The position numbers and the translations under genes are program-made. This document shows positions 53,523-63,545 of a DNA stretch of 64,000 nucleotides, in pieces; within the stretch, counting starts at the first letter, position 1, and each line of letters starts with the position of its first letter. The notes under the pieces are model-generated. The model was not told where the DNA came from. It saw only the letters and a list, made by a program, of their open reading frames with translations, and ran no database searches. This DNA comes from Malurus cyaneus samueli (lineage: Eukaryota > Chordata > Aves > Passeriformes > Maluridae), in the NCBI GenBank assembly GCA_009741485.1, contig CM019236.1, positions 58,397,797 to 58,461,796 of the forward strand, given 5' to 3'.

Positions 53523-53905
53523 TGTCCTGGTTCTTCCAGGATGGGGTTAATTTTTGCAGTAGCCAGGAGGAGCCATGAATAGGACACTGAGGTTATTCTG
53601 TACCACCTCACATCATTGTCAGAGGCGGAGGGCAGGGAGGGTAGCACAGCAGTGGTCAAGTTGGGTCTGGCTCCGCAGTGAGCATCTTGCATGTGAATCT
53701 CTCTCTTTTGTACACTTCTGTTACGAATATTGCTGCTGTTACTATTTGTTTTCTTCTCCCATTGCTGTTCCCAGTAAATAGCTCTTATCTCAAGAACTTT
53801 CTGTCTGTGCCTCCAATTCCCCTCTCTGCCTGGTTGCAGGGGAGGGGCAGAGAGCGAACAAGCAGCAGCATGCTTTGGAAAGTCTTGCTGGAGGCCAGTT
53901 TCAAC
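53523..53905 (+). mobile_element. ERVL-type 5' LTR
   Basis: Starts TGTCCTGGTTCTTCCAGG and continues GATGGGGTTAATTTTTGCAG, the characteristic opening of a widespread avian ERVL LTR. Toward the end come TTGCTGTTCCCAGTAAAT, CTCTTATCTCAAG and a GAGGGGCAGAGAGCGAACAA block, with GCCAGTTTCAACA as the probable end. The 3' limit is uncertain by some tens of bases because the last part differs from the two sister LTRs. Long minus-strand frames across it (53432-53980, 182 codons) are not genes. Confidence 0.85.
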
Positions 53906-53929
53906 ATAAAGCAAAAGCACCTGTCCACG

Positions 53930-54288
53930 TAATGCAGATTTTAGGAGGAAAATGTCAAGATGAACACTGCCAGGTTCCAACGGATGCGGTCAACAAAATA
54001 GCAGCTATGACCCCCCCAACCAGCAAGAAGAACCTACCAGCTTTCCCAGTACATTATGGGAGGATGCATTCCAGATTACAGTCAGATTGCAGCGCTCTCT
54101 AAGTGTCCTGGCAGACAAGTGGGCTACTGAAGATCATTGTAACAGACAGGTGGACCAAGCTGCCAAGATTGCAGGGTCTCAGGTGGATCTGGCAACATAA
54201 AGATGAATCATTTCTGACTCAGTGTGCCAATGACACCTCGGGTCATGAGGGAAGAGCTGCAAGATTACAGATGGGCTTGTGATCAAGG
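53930..54288 (+). pseudogene. ERVL pol remnant (RT C-terminal part joined to integrase N-terminal part), broken
   Basis: Directly after the 5' LTR comes sequence I recognise as avian ERVL pol, with gag and most of RT absent. 53940-54090 resembles the RT thumb/connection region (TGTCAAGATGAACACTGCCA, AACAAAATAGCAGCTATG, GATTACAGTCAGATTG). 54140-54288 resembles the start of integrase, including the stretch that encodes the His of the zinc-binding domain (GACACCTCGGGTCATGAGG). Stops such as TAA at about 54198 and several frame changes interrupt it. It cannot make a functional enzyme. The missing pieces show at least two internal deletions. Confidence 0.8.
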
Positions 54289-54444
54289 GCTGTTCTTACC
54301 TCAACCCATGATCTTTACCTTTTGTGCCTCCAATTCTGCTCTCCATCCCACCACAGGGACAGAGGGGAAAGCAAGCAAGCAGCATGGGGTTTGGAGACTC
54401 TCAGTGGAGCACTTCACTGCGAGTACCGTTCCTAAACCACAGTA
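54289..54444 (+). mobile_element. ERVL-type 3' LTR, 5'-truncated
   Basis: Only the last part of the LTR is present: TTACCTCAACCCATGATC, TTTTGTGCCTCCAATTCTGC, CAAGCAAGCAGCATG and the end CCTAAACCACAGTA. It joins the pol remnant at GCTGTTC, a word also present in the 5' LTR just before its polyadenylation region, so the U3 part was lost in a deletion. The ending resembles that of the LTR at 44818-45229 more than that of the adjacent 5' LTR. Confidence 0.75.
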
Positions 54445-55594
54445 TAATCAGAGCGCTAAATCAAACAATGACATGTACACAAAAAGATTCCTTAGCTTTC
54501 CTACTTGAAACTCAGGTGATCCACAATAGCAATAACTACTGTTTGACCACAGTGTCACCACAAGGCCTACTGGAGAACACAGTCAGGTTTCATCAACTCT
54601 GCTCATTATTTCTTCCTCTTAATGACTTCCTACATATGACTCCATCCTGGCATAAACACAACCACTCTGTTACTTAAAACCAGTAATTTTACACTTTTTC
54701 TCAGTAACACCATGAACCTTCATGCTGCAAAACTTCATGGAAGGCCTGGTGCTGGTGCTGGTTCATTACCTCCTAAAATTCTTTGCATTCTTCCAGAAAT
54801 CACTTAAAGAGAGGTGAACCCATAGGCAAAAAAAGTGAGCACAAAGGTGTTTAATTTCTCATTAATTAATGTCCTGAGGTCACTGATGCTCAGTTTATAA
54901 TTACTCGGTGGGAAAAAGCTAGGAATATAATTGAGAGTGATTATTGCTAAATATTGACAACAGAGTTGGCACTTAGGTCTGCATGATGAGAGAAAGCCTA
55001 AATTTGTATTTCGGTTAGATTACAAACGTTCCCAGCTCTCATCTTTCTGAATCGAAATATTCATATTTATCCACTGAGATTTGCTACAGAGGATGTATAT
55101 TGTAGTTGCACTTTATCTTCTTCACTCCTTTTGGAGAACCTTCTCAGTATTATATATCAAAAAAATTGCATTTGTAAATACAAACATTCACAGCACTGTT
55201 ACCTGTCCACACTACATCTGAAACACCCACTGAAAGAATATTAATGGTAATGTATGAGTGTAGTTTATCAAAATACACTATCCTCCAGAGCTAATGTGAT
55301 GCTTGACTATCAGAGCATATATTAAAAAAAATCAGTAGTCTGCACGTTTCATAAAAAATGTTGGTGCATATGACCAATGTGTGACATTATTCATGCTACA
55401 GTTCAGTGATTTTAATAATTATTGTCACATAAGGACAACAATGTATTCACTGGGGTCTGAGCAAGAGTCACACATCAGTTGAAGGGTTTTTTTTTTACCC
55501 CAAGGATGTGGTCAGACACTCATTTGCTTTGTTTCTAGCTTGTGTGGCTGCATCAATTGTCAGAAACGTCTTTATAAAACTTTTTGTTGTTGTT
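54445..55594. other. Non-coding stretch, no gene seen
   Basis: Unremarkable AT-rich sequence without known repeats. The frame 54324-54677 is a continuation of LTR reading. Confidence 0.55.
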
Positions 55595-55705
55595 GGGGTT
55601 TTGGTGGGTTGGGTTGGGTTTCTTTGTTTTTTTTTGTTTTTTTTGTTTTTTTTTTTTTTTTTTTTTTTTGTTTTTTGTTTTTGTTGTTTTTTGTTTTTTG
55701 TTTAA
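55595..55705 (+). repeat. GGGTT-rich start followed by T-rich (TTTG)n tract
   Basis: 55595-55618 has four G3 runs with short T-rich loops (a standard quadruplex pattern). About 85 bases of T with scattered G follow, including a T23 run. All open frames here are Phe-rich artefacts of the tract. Confidence 0.92.
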
Positions 55706-57961
55706 TCTTCTTAGGTCAATGAAAATAACCTGCTTCAGCAAAGTAGTGGTTAAGGGTTTGAAGTCTGATCTGTAGTCTAGAGATGAAGAATCCTTTCTAC
55801 AAACATCCTACAAATATAGCTTATGAGTGCCCGGTCAAAATTATAATATGTTTTTCCAACACTCGAAATAAAATTACTAGCTTTGTGGGACTGAGATATC
55901 AGCTTCACTAAACACTAGTTTGCTGGAATTCCCTGTAACTGGTGATCAAATCTATATCCTTTCTCACCTCTCTTTTAAACCTTGTAACTAACTGAACCAT
56001 CACAGAACAGGAAAGGCAGGAAGCCTAAAGTTGTTACAAGGTCAGCATTCTGGTAAGAAAGGGCAGATTGCTCACAGCATTCTCAAATAGAAGAAAATCA
56101 CTAAGAAATTAATTGTGCACCCATGAATTAGAGACACGTGATTTGTATGTATCTAATTTGTCAAAGACACAAAAAACTGCACCAGTAATGTTGATGTTGT
56201 AGGTGATTGTAAAAGAACAGGGTTTAACAAAGGTTGAGAACAGCTTCAGCATATTCAGCCTGATGAAATTTTCTCTCTGAAAATGACTTTTCACTGTGAC
56301 CCCGAAGTGCTGGAAAGGGGCTGGGTTTAGTGTCACATTTTGAATCATGAATCAGAACCAGATTTTGTTTTCTTCGGTCATGATATCATGGTCAGATCCA
56401 CAGTCATCCTCCAGTCTGTTCTGGGAATAGATCGGGAACAGATCAAGCTGCAATACAGAAAGCCTTTCTAGTGCTTCCTAGGTGGTGGGGGATATTTTCA
56501 GGACAGACAGGAAGGGTCTTTTTTTTTTTTTTTTTTATAGTTGCACCACCTTGTGAGGACATATATGCTTACACACCTTTATAAATGCTGAAATTTTTGC
56601 AGGAATAGTGTGTGCATATATAATCTGTTCTTAGAAACCTGCAATTTTTAGAACTAAGAGTACAAGAGTACATAGAGATTCAATGGTTTTTTTTTCTCCA
56701 TCTTCTGTGGACCTATATCCTAATATGTTTTGCCTTGTGCTTTTGGCATGTATTTAGTGTCTGAAATAAATGGCTGAGGGATTAGCTACACTGTTAGCAT
56801 TCTACTGCAGCTGTGGTATTCTAAATCACTTCAGGCCTGGTCAAACAGATGAAGATATGTGCCTGTGCAAACACATACACATATGCAAGGGGAAATGCTC
56901 ATTTTGGTGGATGAGGCAACCGAGAGAAAGGCATACGGCTCCTGACCATGCCATCTTTTACTAATTGGCTCATTACTGCACAAATGATTACCACAATTAT
57001 TTTTAATAATATGTTCCCAGTTTACATTTTTTGAATTTCTGGTTTGTCTCCTTTTCTTGTGTAATAGGTAATTTTTCCCCCACCAATTCATGTGGGAAAC
57101 ACCCACATGAAATACCAATCTGTGGTTCTTTTACCATATGACTAATTAAAATAGTTATGTTTATTTTCCTTATAAATATATATTATGAAATTCATGTTGA
57201 TTAACTGATATTCAGGTAACACTAAATGTTTTTCTGGTAAAGTTTTCTTACTGTTCAGTAATAAATTTTAGTAAGGGTTTATGGCAATCTGTGACTTCAA
57301 AAGAGGGAAATTATTTAGGAAATAAACCATAAATAATCCCTTTTGCTTTCATTCTAAAATCCAGAGCTGACTATGCATAACTTTCCTCAGAGTAATTATT
57401 CACTCAGAGACTTTCATACCCCAAACATGGCTTGTATTGGCAAATCCAGACCTTTCTCTAGCATCAATGACCACTTTAATATATTTAAACCTGCATGCTG
57501 TCTTTTTCTAAACATTACCTTAAAGAGCGCCTTAACAAGTATTCAACTCTGTTTAGTGGATAGAAGGCAAATTCCCTTTTGGCCTGCATGTATACCTCTA
57601 TGTATGTGTTTGAATATAAATGCAAACTGTGTCAGATTTCATGTTTTGAAACATGAAAGGTTCCAGATCTCTTGCTGTGCTAGACACACTGGCCCATGGG
57701 AGCAGGAGACTGTTCACAAGGGATGTGTACATGTACAGCTTTCCTCAACAGGTTTCTTTTACACTCTTGAGAAGCCTGACCTGTGTCTTCTTCAGCTAGA
57801 GCATTACCTGGAGTGATGTGGTGAGGAGAGAGAAGCTAAAGTCATAAGTCCTCGGAAGATTGCCTTCAGAATAGCTGATGGATTGAGACTGAGGAATAGG
57901 CAAGATTTTGTTTTGGAGGGAACATTCCACATTATGGTTCTCAAGTGAATTCCTTTTAGCT
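55706..57961. other. Non-coding stretch with two small hairpins
   Basis: Hairpins: TTCATGTGGG/CCCACATGAA with a 5-base loop (57087-57111) and TTTCATGTTT/AAACATGAAA with a 2-base loop (57637-57658). A T20 tract lies near 56518-56537. The 147-codon frame 57373-57816 has no recognisable domain, so I do not call it a gene. Confidence 0.5.
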
Positions 57962-58110
57962 CTGATACTAGAGGAAGATTGTATGATGTGGTCTGCTCTT
58001 CAGATCGGAATAAAATAGGACTGTCAGATATTTACAGGAAGGGCGTTTCTTAGACATGATGGGTCCAACAATACCATCCGTTCCTACACTTCCAATAACT
58101 GTCCAAGATG
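57962..58110 (+). repeat. 149-bp direct duplication, copy 1
   Basis: Matches 60642-60790 at 145 of 149 bases with no gaps; the mismatches are at 58004, 58007, 58019 and 58045. Starts CTGATACTAGAGG and ends CTGTCCAAGATG. Not CR1 or ERV sequence that I recognise. Confidence 0.95.
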
Positions 58111-58485
58111 TTTGGAACTATGCCATAGGGAAATCTTGTGGTTCAAAGACTGAAATAATGGTATTGATTGTCCTTAAACAATAAGGTAAGAAATGAGTGT
58201 AAAGCATTTCTACCTTTGGAAGAAAGCTGTATTTTTTTTGTGCATAGACTCAGGATTCAATTAATTTCCTATGACAGAGATACAGGAAACAAAGCAAAAA
58301 TAAGTGAAGTAGGCTGATAAAGTTTCAAGTCACAGATAGAACAAGAAATGGATTTTCCATACTGTAAGATATTCAGGCTTCAAAGAGAGAAAAAAAGTCA
58401 GACCTACGTATATATGCTTGCATTTAATACTAGGGATTAGAGAAGACTTTTGTAAGAACTTTATGTGGTATTTTTTTGGGTCTGT
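58111..58485. other. Non-coding sequence, no gene seen
   Basis: AT-rich single-copy-looking sequence between the duplication and the T/G tract. Confidence 0.55.
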
Positions 58486-58560
58486 GTTTTTTTTGTTTGT
58501 TTGTTTTGTTTTGGTTTTTTTTGTTTGTTTGTTTTTTTTGTTTGGGGTTGTTTTTTGTTC
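58486..58560. repeat. T-rich (TTTG)n simple repeat
   Basis: About 75 bases of T with G every 3-8 bases, plus one GGGG. It is the complement type of the CAAA tracts at 22.9 and 29.1 kb. Confidence 0.92.
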
Positions 58561-59476
58561 CTAGTTTGGCTGAAAAGGTTTAGTAGAGAAAAAGATATGG
58601 CAATAGGGAATGCATAGGGTTTATTAGCAGTGCATACTAATGCCCAGAGGAGTTTCTCATTTCAAGCTGATATGCTTTAATGGAATTCCACTGCTCCATC
58701 TAGACTTACTGGTAGGATTGCTCCATCTTTAATGCTGCTTTTGCATAAAACAGGAATAATCTAACAGAAGACAATTTCTTCATGGAGTGGAAGCGAGAGT
58801 TCTCACTCTAATTGCATAGAATAGACAACTGACCTGACGTACCACAGTTCCCAAAGCAGCTCTTGAACTGTTCTATGGATGAGAAGAGGTGATTTCTCTG
58901 TTTCATTAAAGTTTCCACTGCTTACGTAATAATCTTTTAATTACAAATACTATGTGACTACAAATTATGGTGGTAGTGCAACATATTTTTTTCCTGAAGT
59001 TACGCAACAAAAGGAATTCTAACTTCATGCAAGACAGATTGCATCACTGAAAGCTCAAAACAATCTCCAGTGTTACTGAATGCTTAATCCAAATAATGCA
59101 TTTTCTGTAAATATAATATTGGTAAACAAAATCAAATAAGACATTAATTTGGAGAATTGCAAAGCAGATTCCTCATGTGTTCCTATTCTTCATGCATTTA
59201 TTTCTCCTTTTGACTATTTAGAATATTCCATATTTTTGACAGCCTATTTTTCATTAATTTTTTTAAACTATAACAAGTTTTAACAAATAGAATTTTATAT
59301 CTGTGAGCTTTCAGACTTCTTCTACATCACACATAAGTAGAAGTTGACAGGAATCAGAAGAGACTTGAATGAAAGTCTCTGAAAAATGTCACCAAGTCTT
59401 ACTGCAGTGAGGTTGGTTTGAGTTATAAAAATTAATATAAAGGTCAGAAATTAAAATTTGCCCTTAATCTTTTTAG
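58561..59476. other. Non-coding stretch, possible intron
   Basis: Ends in CCTTAATCTTTTTAG, a pyrimidine-rich run with AG, directly before the candidate exon. Otherwise no feature. Confidence 0.45.
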
Positions 59477-59615
59477 TTCCACAGTGCTGGCTCTTGTAAA
59501 CCAGTTAGCAGCACTGAAGTATCCCGGAACAGTGATGGAAGCCCCAGCACACTGGCACATTAAAAACCAGGCTGCGCTAGAAGATGTGTTTGTAAGAACA
59601 ATTCACCAACAGGAG
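59477..59615 (+). CDS. Candidate internal exon of an unidentified gene
   Basis: What is seen: a 139-base segment preceded by a pyrimidine-rich run and AG (59475-59476) and followed by a consensus donor, GAG then GTGAGC (59616-59621). One frame is fully open across it: one leading base, then 46 codons from Ser to Glu, so it would begin inside a codon and end on a codon boundary. The other frame tested meets a stop (TAA near 59560). The peptide has ordinary globular composition (STVLALVNQLAALKYPG at the start, EAPAHWHIKNQAALEDVF further on) and ends RTIHQQE, unlike the Phe/Lys-rich junk frames elsewhere. In-frame stops lie at 59433 and 59622, just outside the proposed splice sites. Inference: a real or recently lost exon of a plus-strand gene with long introns. 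I do not recognise the family. Alternatives are a pseudo-exon or chance. No partner exon was confidently found in the window. Confidence 0.5.
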
Positions 59616-60641
59616 GTGAGCTGATTAAGCTAATGGAGATTTTGTCTTCCTCTCTCACTTCCATCTTTAAGTTCTGTGAATTCAAGATAAATGTCATCTG
59701 CATTGAGAAGGTTTCATCCTCAAACATTGCATTTTCCCTGACTATTAATCCATATTGAGTTATAATAGAGTGTAACCACTAAGTGAATCCACTTTTGTCT
59801 TACAGGTCTTCTAGGACAAAGACAGAACCCACTCATTAAAAAGTAATGGGAGGCTGTTGACATATTTCTGGATACTTTATACATGAGACTATAACCAGAA
59901 ATTTTACCAAGATATTTATTTATTTCTTATTAAAGGTAAATGGAGGCACAAATGTCTGGAGATAGGAATATTTCCTCTCTTGACTTTCAAAAACATCTCA
60001 GAGTACCGAATGTTTGAAGGCCTTTCCATACTGAGAAGTGTGGAAGATAAGGTATCCTGTCTCCAATCCTCTAGTTATACATACATCCATGTCACACACA
60101 CATATATATATATGCACATATATATATAAGGGTCTTCAGGAAAAAAAAAATTAAAAAACAGCTGGATATTTTAGGGGACTGACTTGACAATTCTGAGCAA
60201 ACAAATAATTATACATTTTAAAAAACACAGAGGGCAGTATGTTAACATTAAATTGTCAGACCAACAAAATTATCTACCTAAATCTCAGCTTGTTGAGGTC
60301 TCTTTATAAACACCCTCAGATGAATATGCAATTAATGCAAACACCCATCTTAATGCAGGATAAACTGTCAAGTGGAGGTGCAACATACTGTAAAGGAAGA
60401 CAATGCAAAAAAGGCAAATCTTACATGTGTAAATTAGGATCAGAGGAATCTTAATTATCATAAAACCACTTTTTATTATTTATTTGCATTTTAAGAAACA
60501 GCACTTATTAGGTAGAACTTGAAAGCAAGCACAATATTTAGCCAGCATTTGGAATTAAATTAAGAACCCAGAGCAAATTTCTGAGATCAGTGAATTCCAG
60601 AACGAAAGTAGGTGATGAACAGCCAGATGAAGACAAACGCC
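59616..60641. other. Non-coding stretch, possible intron
   Basis: Contains a CA/TA microsatellite (60093-60129), listed separately. The frame 60239-60454 (71 codons) shows no known domain. Confidence 0.5.
60093..60129. repeat. (CA)n(TA)n microsatellite
   Basis: CACACACA followed by (TA)6, GCACA and (TA)5 over 37 bases. Confidence 0.88.
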
Positions 60642-60790
60642 CTGATACTAGAGGAAGATTGTATGATGTGGTCTGCTCTTCAGGTCAGAATAAAATAGTA
60701 CTGTCAGATATTTACAGGAAGGGCATTTCTTAGACATGATGGGTCCAACAATACCATCCGTTCCTACACTTCCAATAACTGTCCAAGATG
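60642..60790 (+). repeat. 149-bp direct duplication, copy 2
   Basis: Second copy of 57962-58110, 2680 bases downstream in the same orientation. Two of the four differences are CpG in copy 1 and CpA here. Confidence 0.95.
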
Positions 60791-61060
60791 AGGAATAGAG
60801 CTTATAAGATCAGGAAGATTTTTGTGTTTTCTGTACTGTAGTAGAATTAATGTTAGCATCTGGTTACTTTTATTTGTAGACTGACAGACAAAAGATAAAC
60901 AGCAATTGAACTATGACAAGGTTTCTTGCATGACACACAGAAGACAACAGAATTGCAAAATAAGAATCCGAAGTCTGTTCTGACTCAGTCATACTAGAGT
61001 TGATATCCTTTCACCAGAGAACAAGACTCTCTCTGCACTTACCTACAACATTATCTTGTT
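60791..61060. other. Non-coding sequence, no gene seen
   Basis: Nothing recognised between the duplication and the CR1 piece. Confidence 0.55.
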
Positions 61061-61140
61061 TATCACAGAATAATTAGATTGGAATATACCTGCTGATATA
61101 CTCTTGATATAGCCTAACCTTTTCCAAGGTGCCAAAAAAT
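61061..61140 (-). mobile_element. CR1 LINE fragment (3' terminus)
   Basis: TATCACAGAATAATTAGATT followed by GGAATATACCTGCTGATA and CCTAACCTTTTCCAAGG follows the complement of the CR1 3' UTR. It is a short, old, minus-strand copy. Confidence 0.6.
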
Positions 61141-62592
61141 TCACTGAAAGAGAAAACGTTACAGAAAAAATAATCACCACAGAATAATAACTATAATAAG
61201 AATAACAGTAATAATCATCATAATCTTCATGATAATAAACTATAATTACTCTTCTTATTTATTATATTATGTTCACTGAAAAGTCTACACCAAATGATAA
61301 TATGTATTTGATTTCTCTTGACTTTTTTGAATAAAATCTCTGTTTTACTCAGCAGAAATGCGGTTTTGATTATGTTTTAACATATATAATGTCAAGACAT
61401 TTTTATTTAATTTTTTTATATTATGGAGCTACAATATAATGTATCATTTTTGATCAGAGAGTAAATGCTTTGTTTTTACATTTTTTTATCAGTAGATATG
61501 TGGATGAAATTTAATCTGAGATGCCAACAAAATTCATTGGCTTTGACTCTTTACGGTCTCCCTCCCTCATGAAATATGATCTTGGAAAGATTTTAGCTTC
61601 CTCCCAAACTACATTTTAAAAGTTAACTGCAGGTTGTCTGATGCAGACATTTAATCTAAGGCATTAAAATACAATAAATGTTTAAGCCAAAACTTTTATT
61701 CAGAATTTTTCTTCCACATTACCTTTGCTGAGACTAAACTGCTCCATCTGTGGGCTTTTTAAAATCCTATTTACCAAATAGTTTTTATCATTATTTTGTA
61801 ATTTAAGGCAGATAGACATATTCACCAATGATATCTTCTTAAAGATATTTTTGAAATTAGAATAATGAGCTGCTTCTTAAGCAAAGTGAGTTTGCATCTC
61901 ATTGAACTCAGTGCTTGAAAAGGCAGGTACAAACCTTCTGAAGCCTGTAAGACACTGGTAGGACACTCATGCAATGCAGCACAAATTATCACCAGCAGAA
62001 GATCAAATCCTGATAAGCTGCAGTATTACAAGAGCAAAGTTCTGCCAAAGAGATGTCACAAAGCATCAAAGAAGAAATAGTTGCAGGATGTTTTATTTCT
62101 TAAAGAATTACACTTAAGTAAAAAAATGATCCATGAAGACAAACTTCTAGGAAAGATCGAGGTACTGGGAACTGGCATTACGCTCATTGTAACTCTCATG
62201 AGCCACTAATAGGGCACTTTGGAGTGTAACAGTAGTCATACAGAAGTTGTATATGTCTTAATATATACCAATATATATTATCAACGAGTCTTGAATTTTG
62301 CCTTAGAATCAGAGAGCAAACAATGAATAGCAGTTTATTCTTTCAGGTGGGAGGGAAAGAAAGTATACAGAAAATGTGAGGAAGAAAGGCAAGATAGAGT
62401 GCCACTCCAGGAGATAAAACAGGATGATGCAAAAAAAAATGCCTGTAATAACCTACATGAAAGTTATGTACAACATGAAAGTTGTGCTTTTTTTCTGCTT
62501 TTCTCCTCTCTTAATGTTTTATTGAATTGTCAAATCGCTTCTTTGTAAGAAGGTGTCACATCTTTCTGATAAATTTTAACAATAGATAAGAT
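61141..62592. other. Non-coding stretch, no gene seen
   Basis: Strongly AT-rich, with AATAAT and TAAT words around 61170-61270. A long polypyrimidine run (62486-62515) precedes the ORF at 62593 but has no AG close behind it. Confidence 0.5.
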
Positions 62593-62820
62593 ATGAATAG
62601 TATTTTAAAACTGCGCAACGTCATGGTAGCCAACAGCGGACAAGATGCTACAGCTCCAGCGCACGTGGTCCCAGCAGTAAAGCAGATTTTTGACGACTTG
62701 CTACAACTTCAGAAGCTGATGGATCTTATGATAGACCTGGGGAGAACAAGGGGAGCTTATTTTTTCCAAGCAGGCAATTTTTCTTCACAGGCAATTAAAG
62801 ACAAGGGTTTTATCATGTAA
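62593..62820 (+). CDS. Short ORF or exon remnant of unknown identity, CpG-retaining
   Basis: An ATG-initiated frame of 75 codons with a TAA eight bases upstream of its ATG and TAA as stop. Its first half (62614-62700) keeps six CpG dinucleotides in under 90 bases, in a region otherwise nearly CpG-free, which points to selection or recent arrival. The peptide is mixed and plausible: ANSGQDATAPAHVVPAVKQI is followed by a heptad-like helix segment with Leu/Met at regular spacing (FDDLLQLQKLMDLMIDLG). No family recognised. The flanks lack a convincing splice acceptor in the right place, and there is no poly-A tail to suggest a retrocopy. It could be an exon with unrecognised limits, a decayed gene piece or chance. 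A minus-strand reading also has a good start context (GCTACCATGACG) at about 62632. Confidence 0.25.
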   Translation: MNSILKLRNVMVANSGQDATAPAHVVPAVKQIFDDLLQLQKLMDLMIDLGRTRGAYFFQAGNFSSQAIKDKGFIM

Positions 62821-63497
62821 CAGAAAAAATTTCCCATTCTGTTTTGTGGTATTATCAACAGAATTAAAAACAAATATCCCAGTGTGTGAGTCATTCAATG
62901 TTCTAGTGCAGTGACTTCTTGAAAGACCAGGACTATCTCCCAAACAAATAATAGAATGACTGTCATGCAAATACAAACTTAACAAAATATTTCCATTTAA
63001 ACTTCGAGCTTTAGTTGAGAATATATTAGCAATAGTGAGTAGACAAGTGCTTAAATGTATATTTTGAAGGTGTTGTCAACTATCATAAGACTTTGGCAAT
63101 TGTGTTATAGATATTTGGGCTCTGACTGCCATTTGCAAATTTCTGAGAAGAAAATAGTAAACAATATTGTGTTTTACAGAAGAAGTTATTTGGACTTCAC
63201 TCCTCAGAGTACACGCAACAGAGCTTTATTATATTTTTATCGTTTTGGTTTATAATTTGGACAGCAAGAAGTGCATAAATTGATAGAAAAGTTTTTGAGC
63301 AGAAACTTCTGAGGCTTGACTTGTTCCATAAAATATTTTGAAGTAGCTCTTTGTAAATGGGGCCACTTTTAGGTCTGAACTAGTGAAAGAATAATGATGT
63401 TGCCAACATGAAGATGATGTAAATGACCTACTACTAATAAAATAAAACCCAAGTAAACTCACTTAACTCCATGCGGTTAGCTAATCTGGTAGTAGGA
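62821..63497. other. Non-coding sequence, no gene seen
   Basis: The overlapping frames 62785-62985 (minus, 66 codons) and 63055-63255 (plus, 66 codons) are unassigned and AT-driven. Confidence 0.55.
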
Positions 63498-63545
63498 AGT
63501 AGTAATTTAGTAGTAATTTAGTAGTAATTTAGTAGTAATTTAGTA
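63498..63545. repeat. 11-bp tandem repeat, 4.4 copies
   Basis: AGTAGTAATTT repeats four times exactly, followed by AGTA. The perfect identity of the units suggests recent slippage. Confidence 0.95.

Noticed and set aside
53432..53980. 182-codon minus-strand ORF
   Set aside because: It runs antisense through an ERVL LTR and the start of its internal region; no independent protein family seen.
55508..55775. Phe/Lys-rich ORFs on both strands
   Set aside because: Artefacts of the T-rich simple repeat.
57373..57816. 147-codon plus-strand ORF
   Set aside because: No recognisable domain, Cys/His/Phe scattered without pattern, no splice-like limits or poly-A tail; chance in AT-rich DNA is sufficient.
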